Assembly (NCBI GenBank): GCA_040219515.1
Contig: JAVJSI010000014.1
Coordinates: 310,001 to 374,000 of the forward strand
Direction: 5' to 3'
Source of the DNA: Acidimicrobiales bacterium
GTDB taxonomy: Bacteria > Actinomycetota > Acidimicrobiia > Acidimicrobiales > Aldehydirespiratoraceae
DNA length: 64,000 nt
Part shown: in pieces, positions 58,809 to 64,000 of the stretch
How the letters are laid out: each line of letters begins with the position of its first letter
Position numbering within the stretch: position 1 is the first letter of the stretch
Position numbers and translations under genes: made by a program
Notes under the pieces: model-generated
Databases searched by the model: none
What the model was told of the DNA's origin: nothing
The model's input: only the letters and a program-made list of their open reading frames with translations

Positions 58809-59203
58809 ACACCATCGGCAAGCTGGCCCAGACCGTCGCCCCCCTCTGGATCCTCAACGTCTGGTTCAACCGGTTCAACAAGGACACCGGCTACCGCGGC
58901 GGCGACGCCAAGAACATGAAGGAGGAGTTCGCCGCCTACGGAATGTCGGAGACCACGATGTACGCCGTCGGCGCAGCGAAGGTCGGCCTGGCCGGACTGA
59001 TGCTCGCCGGTCACGCCGAGCCGAAACTCACCCGACCGGCATCCATCGGGCTCGCTGCGTTCATGGCCGGCGCGATCGGCATGCACCTCAAGGTCGGCGA
59101 CCCGGTCAAGCGCTATCTCCCGGCATTGACGGTCTTCACGCTCGCGACGACGTCGGCAATCCTCAACGGGGCGCCGTCGCAGCCGGAGTCGGCTACGAAC
59201 TGA
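58805..59203 (+). CDS. DoxX-like membrane protein
   Basis: A 132-aa protein with four hydrophobic segments, among them AVGAAKVGLAGLMLAGHA and SIGLAAFMAGAIGMHLKVGD. KNMKEEFAAYGMSETTMYAV is the DoxX-type lead (EF-xx-xG). DoxX proteins are small four-helix membrane proteins linked to redox and thiol stress. It is convergent with another DoxX-like gene, overlapping by 11 bp. Confidence 0.72.
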   Translation: MNTIGKLAQTVAPLWILNVWFNRFNKDTGYRGGDAKNMKEEFAAYGMSETTMYAVGAAKVGLAGLMLAGHAEPKLTRPASIGLAAFMAGAIGMHLKVGDPVKRYLPALTVFTLATTSAILNGAPSQPESATN

Positions 59204-59531
59204 GGAAGAGACCGACGAGGACGGCATTGACCCCCGCGAGGATTGCGGCGGGAATCATGAGTCGGACCCTGTCGTGAAGCCGCAGGCGCACACGCAGTCC
59301 CAGCACCATGAGCGCCATGAGACCGGCCGCCCCCATCGCACCAAGGGGTGCAACGACGAGACCGAGCAGGACTGCCAGGCCGCCGAGCACTTCCATGGTG
59401 CCGACGAAGACCCGAAGCCTCCGCATGCCGTAGCGCTCGAACTCGTCGCGCAGTCGGACCCGGAAGAGGATGTCGGTCCCGTACTTCAGGAACGAGAGCC
59501 CCGAGACGAGTGCCAGGACCGTGAGAATCAT
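59193..59531 (-). CDS. DoxX-family membrane protein
   Basis: A 112-aa protein with four helices. DEFERYGMRRLRVFVGTMEV followed by LGGLAVLLGLVVAPLGAMGA is the DoxX core, and RLMIPAAILAGVNAVLVGLF the last helix. ATG 59531 gives MILTVLALVSGLSFLKYGTD as the first helix. Two DoxX genes facing each other may share a terminator region. Confidence 0.75.
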   Translation of the reverse strand: MILTVLALVSGLSFLKYGTDILFRVRLRDEFERYGMRRLRVFVGTMEVLGGLAVLLGLVVAPLGAMGAAGLMALMVLGLRVRLRLHDRVRLMIPAAILAGVNAVLVGLFLSS

Positions 59532-59733
59532 TCGGGCGCACCCTACCGACGGAGATGACAGGCCGGGCAAGCGCATTCATCCAGGCCGTCACGACTGCGG
59601 ACCCCGAGTCGGTTCCAGGAGGCCACCGGCGCTGGGCCCGGCGAACCCGAACCGGTCGCCCGGCCCCACACCGGAACGGGCGAGGGCCCCGACCACCCGT
59701 CGTGCAGCCGAGTCCGTGGACGTGGCAGGACCG

Positions 59734-60633
59734 TCAGCCGACGGGCGCGAAGATTCGGATCTCGACCGCACCCGTGTTGCCCCCCGACGACGAATCCACC
59801 TCGAAGCGCACCATCTGACCGGTGACGGTCCCGTCGGACAGTGGCACGAAGCGGCTCGTGCGGACGGTGGCGGCGTCGAACGGTCCGAACGTCTCGTCGT
59901 CCACCATCACCGTGAACATCGAGGTGGTGGCACTGTCGTCGGCCATCGTGCGGGTGACGAACTCCACGCCGGCGATCTCGTGGGTATCGCCCAGGTCGAA
60001 CTCGATGAACGCCTCATCGCCGTCGCCCTCGGTGGACCACTCGGTCGACAGGTCTCCGTCGATCGCGGCCTCGGCGGCGAAGGACTCGCCGAACTCGGAG
60101 CTGACATCGACGACGGTGGCGTCGAGCGAGAGGTTGCGGCCCTCGGTTCGCGGGTCGGTCGTCGTCGGCGCGACATCGGTCGGAGGACCTCCTTCCTCGG
60201 ACAGCGAGAAGGTGTCGGAGCCGACGTCGAACACCGCCGAGCCGGTCTCGGGGATCGTGACCGAGAGCAGCTCCGATCGGTACAACGTCCCCTCGGCGTC
60301 GGCGCCCTGAACGGTGAAGAAGTACTCCTCGCCGGCCTGCGCGCCGGGGAGCACCACATCGTGTTGCTCGATCCCGGTGCCGTCCATCGTCAGCGAGTTG
60401 TTCTGATTGCCCAGCGACTCCGTGGACCCCCAGGTGATCGAACAGATCATGGGGATCGTGGTGGTCACGTGGAAGAGGGCTCGGGACGGATCGTCGGGGT
60501 CGACTTCGAAGACCATCTCGGAACTCTGCACGTCGGTGAACGGGCGCACCGCGGTGTCGGTCGAGCCGTCCCCGTCGCTGCCGGAACACGCGGCCGCCAG
60601 CACGGCGATGATCGTCACCAGCGCCACCCGCAT
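59734..60633 (-). CDS. Lipoprotein with F5/8 type C (discoidin-like) domain
   Basis: A 299-aa secreted lipoprotein (MRVALVTIIAVLAAACSGSD lipobox). A fibronectin-III-like region (SITWGSTESLGNQNNSLTMD) is followed by a C-terminal F5/8 type C domain: AAEAAIDGDLSTEWSTEGDG, IEFDLGDTHEIAGVEFVTR and VTGQMVRFEVDSSSGGNTGA. The second binds carbohydrates or lipids in many secreted proteins. ATG 60633 begins the signal; ATG 60681 extends it by 16 residues. Confidence 0.72.
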   Translation of the reverse strand: MRVALVTIIAVLAAACSGSDGDGSTDTAVRPFTDVQSSEMVFEVDPDDPSRALFHVTTTIPMICSITWGSTESLGNQNNSLTMDGTGIEQHDVVLPGAQAGEEYFFTVQGADAEGTLYRSELLSVTIPETGSAVFDVGSDTFSLSEEGGPPTDVAPTTTDPRTEGRNLSLDATVVDVSSEFGESFAAEAAIDGDLSTEWSTEGDGDEAFIEFDLGDTHEIAGVEFVTRTMADDSATTSMFTVMVDDETFGPFDAATVRTSRFVPLSDGTVTGQMVRFEVDSSSGGNTGAVEIRIFAPVG

Positions 60634-60697
60634 GCGCCACCCGGGCCCAATGACAACCACGTCTGCCTTTTGATCACCCATGGAAACGGGAACCCGG

Positions 60698-61849
60698 CTA
60701 CCCGGGCGCTTGTTCCCCCCGCCGGGCCGGCGATCCCTCCAGCGCTGCGTCGAGGTTGCGGTGGAAGTGGATGATGGCGTTCTCGAAGTGACCGAACGTG
60801 AAGTGCTCGTTCGCTCCGCTCGTCATCGAGCGCTGCACGCCCTCGGCCAGCGCGCGGTCCTCCGGTGCGCCGGTCTGGGTCACGAAATTGGCATCGCGCT
60901 TGGCCGTCTCGGTCGCGGCCTCCGCGCCGCCGGTTTGCGCAAGGGAGTAGGAGATGTTGCGAGTCCGCCCCGGAGCGATCGGCTCGAACACCACCAGGAT
61001 CGTGTGACGTGACAAGACGGTGACCAGCGCGTTGGGGAACAGGTGGTACACGTAGGTGACGCGACCGCCGATGTCGCGGTCCGCCGTCGGGATCTCGGCC
61101 AACTTCTCGATGCGGCGGAAAGGAAAGGTCACGCGGCTGTTCGGCCCGCAATGCTCCACCACGTTCAGGTTGTCGTACCCGTACGGAAAGAAGGTCTCGG
61201 GATGGCCGAAGCGGATGTGGTAACCCTCGATCGCCCCCTCGACCTGAATCTTCCAGTTGACGTCCACTTCCGTGTCGTTCGACTTGAGGAGGTCGAGGTC
61301 GGCCGAGCTCAGATCGGGTACGCCGTCACCCGGGTCGCGTTGGACGTGGTCCCCCTCCTGCGTGACGAAGACGATCCCGGATCGTTCCTGGGCAATCACC
61401 GGGAGGAGCCCATGGGCCTCCTTGTCGAGGTCCGGGAAGCCACGCTCGTGCTGGACAAGTCGCAGCTGCCCGTCGAGCGCGTAGGTCCACCCGTGAAAAG
61501 GGCAGACGAACCCCTTTGCGCAACCCATGCCCGTGGCGAGTTCGGCGCCTCGGTGACGGCAGGCGTTGCGGAACGCGCGGACGACCCCGTCCCTCCCTCG
61601 CACTGCGACGATCGGGACTCCGGCTGCCTGGCGCGCCACGTAGTCGCCGGGCTCACGGAGTGCGGCCGAGGGACAGAAGGGCACGGGCAGCCGGCGGAGG
61701 ACAGCGAGCTCTCGGCGGAAGCGTTCCTCGCTGCGGTAGTTCTCCACCGGTTCGCGCCACACCTCATCGCCCTCGTCGGTGGTCCCGTCGCGCACATGCG
61801 ACAGGATGCGTTCAACGACATCTCGGTCATCCATGAAACTCTCTGCCAC
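60698..61849 (-). CDS. Rieske non-heme iron oxygenase, alpha subunit
   Basis: A 383-aa protein. The Rieske cluster ligands are C-x-H...C-x2-H in NACRHRGAELATGM and FVCPFHGWTYAL. The mononuclear iron site is in EGAIEGYHIRFGH (two His) with the remaining acid towards the C-terminus. Such oxygenases hydroxylate aromatic or aliphatic rings with a separate reductase; none is adjacent. GTG 61849 and ATG 61834 are possible starts. Confidence 0.85.
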   Translation of the reverse strand: MAESFMDDRDVVERILSHVRDGTTDEGDEVWREPVENYRSEERFRRELAVLRRLPVPFCPSAALREPGDYVARQAAGVPIVAVRGRDGVVRAFRNACRHRGAELATGMGCAKGFVCPFHGWTYALDGQLRLVQHERGFPDLDKEAHGLLPVIAQERSGIVFVTQEGDHVQRDPGDGVPDLSSADLDLLKSNDTEVDVNWKIQVEGAIEGYHIRFGHPETFFPYGYDNLNVVEHCGPNSRVTFPFRRIEKLAEIPTADRDIGGRVTYVYHLFPNALVTVLSRHTILVVFEPIAPGRTRNISYSLAQTGGAEAATETAKRDANFVTQTGAPEDRALAEGVQRSMTSGANEHFTFGHFENAIIHFHRNLDAALEGSPARRGEQAPG

Positions 61850-62029
61850 CGACTCACTGTTTCAGATCTCCGGAGACGCGCCAAGAGAACGGGACTGTCA
61901 CACGCGCGGTGCACCGGTCTGGCCGGAAGCACTCCGACTCCATATCGCGCCCGACGGCCGACTCGGTGTCCATGCAGCTGTGGGCCGGTTGTGCTGGTGT
62001 GGCACCGAAACCCTGCTTTGGGGTGCCGC

Positions 62030-63118
62030 ATGGTTCGTGTCGCGACGGTCGATGAGCTGACGGGCGACGATGTCCGCGCGATCGCCGGGGGTATCGCTGC
62101 GGCGGTGACGCCCAGTGACACACTCGACTCGGTGCAGGTGAGCCTTCTGGAGGAATTGGTCGTCTCCCTGTTCGGGTGCGAGGTGGATCTGACGTCGGTT
62201 GAACGCCTCGACCCAGAACGGCTCGCCACAGTCCTCGCGCCTCGCCCCGCCGCGCTCCGGCATCGGATCGTGCATCTCATGGTGCTGGGCGAACTGATCC
62301 TGCGTCCGATTCCGCCGGTCGTCGCCCGTCGTGTCTCGGACTACGCCGACGCGCTCGGGGTCGACGACAAGTTCGTGCGGGTGGCCCGTCGCTACGCCCA
62401 GGGTGCGTTCGGCCTGGCGTGGCTCGATCTGCATCAGAGCGGGTTTGCCGAGCACTGGGAGTCGGCTCGCCGTGACCAGCTCAAGACCGACATCCGCCTG
62501 CCGGACCAGATCTCGCCCGGAGTCGAGGACCCGGCTCTGGCCGAAGCCTGGGCGGTCTTGGAACACCTCGACGTCGGCACACTCGGGCGCAGCGTCTGGG
62601 ACATGTACCACGGTCGCGGCTTCTCGATTCCCGGGTCGCCGGGGGGCGCGTCGGCGTACCTCGCCCAGCACGACTTCGTCCACGTGCTCGCCGACTACGG
62701 CACCAATCTCAACGGCGAGATCGAGGTTTTCTCGCTGATCGGATTCGCCGACCCCGATCCGAAAGGGTTCGCTTGGCTCACCACGCTCATCGGCCTCTTC
62801 GAGACCGGGTATGTGGCCGACGCCGGGTTCTTCTCCGGTGACCTCAAGGAGAAGCGGCTCGACAGCAAGGAGATGCACGTCCGTCTGTCCGACGCCCTCT
62901 CGCGAGGCAACGCCATTCGCGAGGCGCTCGGTACCGACCTTCTCGATGTGGACTTCCATGAGTTGGCGGAGCGGCCGGTGGACGAGGTTCGCGAGGTGTT
63001 GTCGTTCCCTCCGAAATCGGACCGAGCGGTTTCGAGCGGCAGTGTGGGCGCGTTCGACCTCACGGGCATGTCCGTGATCCAACAGGCGTACGCCGCCTCG
63101 CTCGGCTCGAGCGAATGA
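62030..63118 (+). CDS. Coq4-like protein (paralogue 2)
   Basis: A 362-aa protein with HDFVHVLADYGTNLNGEIEV, the same HD-xx-H-x11-E motif as the paralogue at 44516, and a matching HRIVHLMVLGELILRPIP versus FRAEMVHLMDLGHMLLPFP helix near residue 80. Both share YHGRGF/YVARGF and P-KSD-AV blocks, so they are one family with an extra N-terminal domain. Function not known; an isoprenoid-quinone or related role is speculative. Confidence 0.65.
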   Translation: MVRVATVDELTGDDVRAIAGGIAAAVTPSDTLDSVQVSLLEELVVSLFGCEVDLTSVERLDPERLATVLAPRPAALRHRIVHLMVLGELILRPIPPVVARRVSDYADALGVDDKFVRVARRYAQGAFGLAWLDLHQSGFAEHWESARRDQLKTDIRLPDQISPGVEDPALAEAWAVLEHLDVGTLGRSVWDMYHGRGFSIPGSPGGASAYLAQHDFVHVLADYGTNLNGEIEVFSLIGFADPDPKGFAWLTTLIGLFETGYVADAGFFSGDLKEKRLDSKEMHVRLSDALSRGNAIREALGTDLLDVDFHELAERPVDEVREVLSFPPKSDRAVSSGSVGAFDLTGMSVIQQAYAASLGSSE

Positions 63119-63140
63119 CCGCATACCAACGGAGATCCCG

Positions 63141-63485
63141 ATGAAGTTCAGCCAGGCAATACGGGTTCGAGCCGCCGACGCCGATGAGCTGGTCGAGTTG
63201 CTGGCCGATTGGGATCGTGGACAGGCGGCGGACGAGGTCATGGGCTATATCGGCACGCGGCTACTTGCCGACCGCGACAATCCTGGCAGCTACATGATCC
63301 TCGCGGAGTTCGCAGAGGTCGACGGCGACCTCACCGCTGCGGAGGAAGCCGAGATGAACAATCGGCGCGAACAGACCGAGGCGTGGGCCCGCAGGCTCCG
63401 CCAACTCGTTGAGGGAGAGCCCGAGTGGGTCCACTACGACGAGCTCTACCGGACCGGCCTCACGGGCGACCTGCGCACTGGGTGA
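63141..63485 (+). CDS. ABM-like (dimeric alpha-beta barrel) hypothetical protein
   Basis: A 114-aa protein, MKFSQAIRVRAADADELVEL and onward. RVRAADADELVELLADWD and DNPGSYMILAEFAEVDGDL resemble the antibiotic-biosynthesis-monooxygenase-like ferredoxin fold. AACGGAGATCC precedes the ATG. It may be a monooxygenase or a stress-related binding protein; not assigned. Confidence 0.6.
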   Translation: MKFSQAIRVRAADADELVELLADWDRGQAADEVMGYIGTRLLADRDNPGSYMILAEFAEVDGDLTAAEEAEMNNRREQTEAWARRLRQLVEGEPEWVHYDELYRTGLTGDLRTG

Positions 63486-63696
63486 TGCCGGTTGGGCCTC
63501 TTCGCGGTGCCTGCCGACTCGACGACGGTGCAACACGCGGACTGGTGCGTCGACGATCCCTGCGTAGGTCTCGATGATGCTCACGATGCCGGTGCTTGGA
63601 CGACATCCGGTCATCATCACAGACGCGGCCGGTCGCCGAGGACTGTCGACAACCGGCGGAACCACAAATGGCTGCCGATGCGGCAAGACTGCCGAC

Positions 63697-63840
63697 ACGA
63701 GTGACTCCTGGGACGAGACTGACGATCGCAATGACTCGCCGATCTGCCCCGCGTGCGGCGTGAGCGCATTGCGGCCCGAGGCCCCCGGCAGCAGGACCGA
63801 CACCGACGGCGCGTCGTTGTCGGCAATGCTTGACCGATGA
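63697..63840 (+). pseudogene. Degenerate copy of the tiny zinc-ribbon gene
   Basis: Reads TSDSWDETDDRNDSPICPAC and onward, aligned with MSDLWDETDDDDVSPICASC at 48942. The start codon position is ACG (63697-63699) instead of ATG, and the second Cys pair (CENPDC) is replaced by TDTDGA, so the protein could not bind zinc normally. The stop still overlaps the next ATG. An upstream ATG at 63574 would give a longer fusion frame, but that part is not protein-like. Confidence 0.55.
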
Positions 63841-64000
63841 GCACGACCGACGACAAGGCTGATTCCGGCCGAGGACTGCACCATCCACTGACCTGGCTCG
63901 AGTTGATCGCGTCGAATCTCCGGCGGCTCGTGATCTTTCTCTTCGGGATCACGGTGCTCGGTGCCGGATTGGCGATGTTGGTGCTGCCCGGCCCCGGCCT
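63837..64000 (+). CDS. PGPGW-type transmembrane protein, partial (runs off the right edge)
   Basis: Starts MSTTDDKADSGRGLHHPLTW and continues through the first helix (VIFLFGITVLGAGLAMLVLP) to PGPGL at the window end. The match to the gene at 49091 is close at the nucleotide level as well. Confidence 0.8.
   Translation, partial: MSTTDDKADSGRGLHHPLTWLELIASNLRRLVIFLFGITVLGAGLAMLVLPGPG

Noticed and set aside
1-64000. CRISPR arrays, tRNA and rRNA genes
   Set aside because: No regularly spaced repeats and no cloverleaf or rRNA signature noticed by eye; a tRNAscan/Infernal run would be decisive.

Overview
The window is high-GC DNA from an actinobacterium. Its gene set (F420-type luciferase-like oxidoreductase, class F-like sortase, DUF2510, Coq4-like and PGPGW proteins, many Asp/Val-rich lipoproteins) and its frequent leaderless starts (TANNNT, six bases, then ATG or GTG) fit a free-living Acidimicrobiia-like lineage. 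The placement is inferred from gene content only. No rRNA, tRNA or CRISPR array was seen.

Layout. 1-5.5 kb: a partial gene, a SHOCT protein, a lipoprotein with a SecD-P1-like end and a large membrane-anchored subtilase. 5.7-9.9 kb: a cassette of two small proteins and a 735-aa HTH/P-loop protein behind a promoter with an inverted repeat, then an unknown 378-aa protein. 9.5-13.25 kb: remains of pentapeptide-repeat genes, an IS256-family element inserted among them and an adjacent IS3-family element.

13.5-25.2 kb is a defence island of the MutL-like/Z1/AIPR (Mza-like) kind. It holds a C5-cytosine methyltransferase fused to an endonuclease III-like Fe-S domain, a MutL/MORC-type ATPase, a Vsr-type endonuclease, an AIPR protein, a second MutL/MORC-type ATPase, a Z1 helicase-like ATPase and a DUF4420 (PD-(D/E)XK) protein fused to a Schlafen-type AlbA_2 domain. 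Methylation marks self DNA, two repair-type activities would deal with deaminated 5-methylcytosine, and the AIPR/MutL/Z1/DUF4420 genes are probably the effector. 25.2-30.9 kb follows with a possible second system: an RNase H-like exonuclease, a coiled-coil protein, an 869-aa protein carrying a catalytically degenerate copy of that exonuclease domain, and a PD-(D/E)XK plus zinc-ribbon protein.

31-44.5 kb is accessory DNA with small proteins, zinc ribbons, an EEP nuclease, a GNAT, two copies of a two-gene nucleotidyltransferase module and a MazEF pair, separated by a short dyad repeat. Inside it lies an ADP-ribose-type operon (38.2-42.5 kb): a divergent NrtR-like Nudix regulator, then ADP-ribosylglycohydrolase-vWA, a histone-deacetylase-like amidohydrolase, a TY-Chap protein and a metallophosphoesterase. 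A palindrome covers the operon's -10 region.

44.5-64 kb looks like ordinary chromosome: two Coq4-like paralogues, a divergent amidohydrolase, lipoproteins, a metallo-beta-lactamase/rhodanese protein, VapBC next to a cytochrome P450 remnant, a sortase with a likely substrate, VOC, F420 and CmcJ-like enzymes, DoxX proteins and a Rieske oxygenase. A zinc-ribbon/PGPGW gene pair at 48.9 kb recurs at the right edge, where the zinc-ribbon copy is degenerate.
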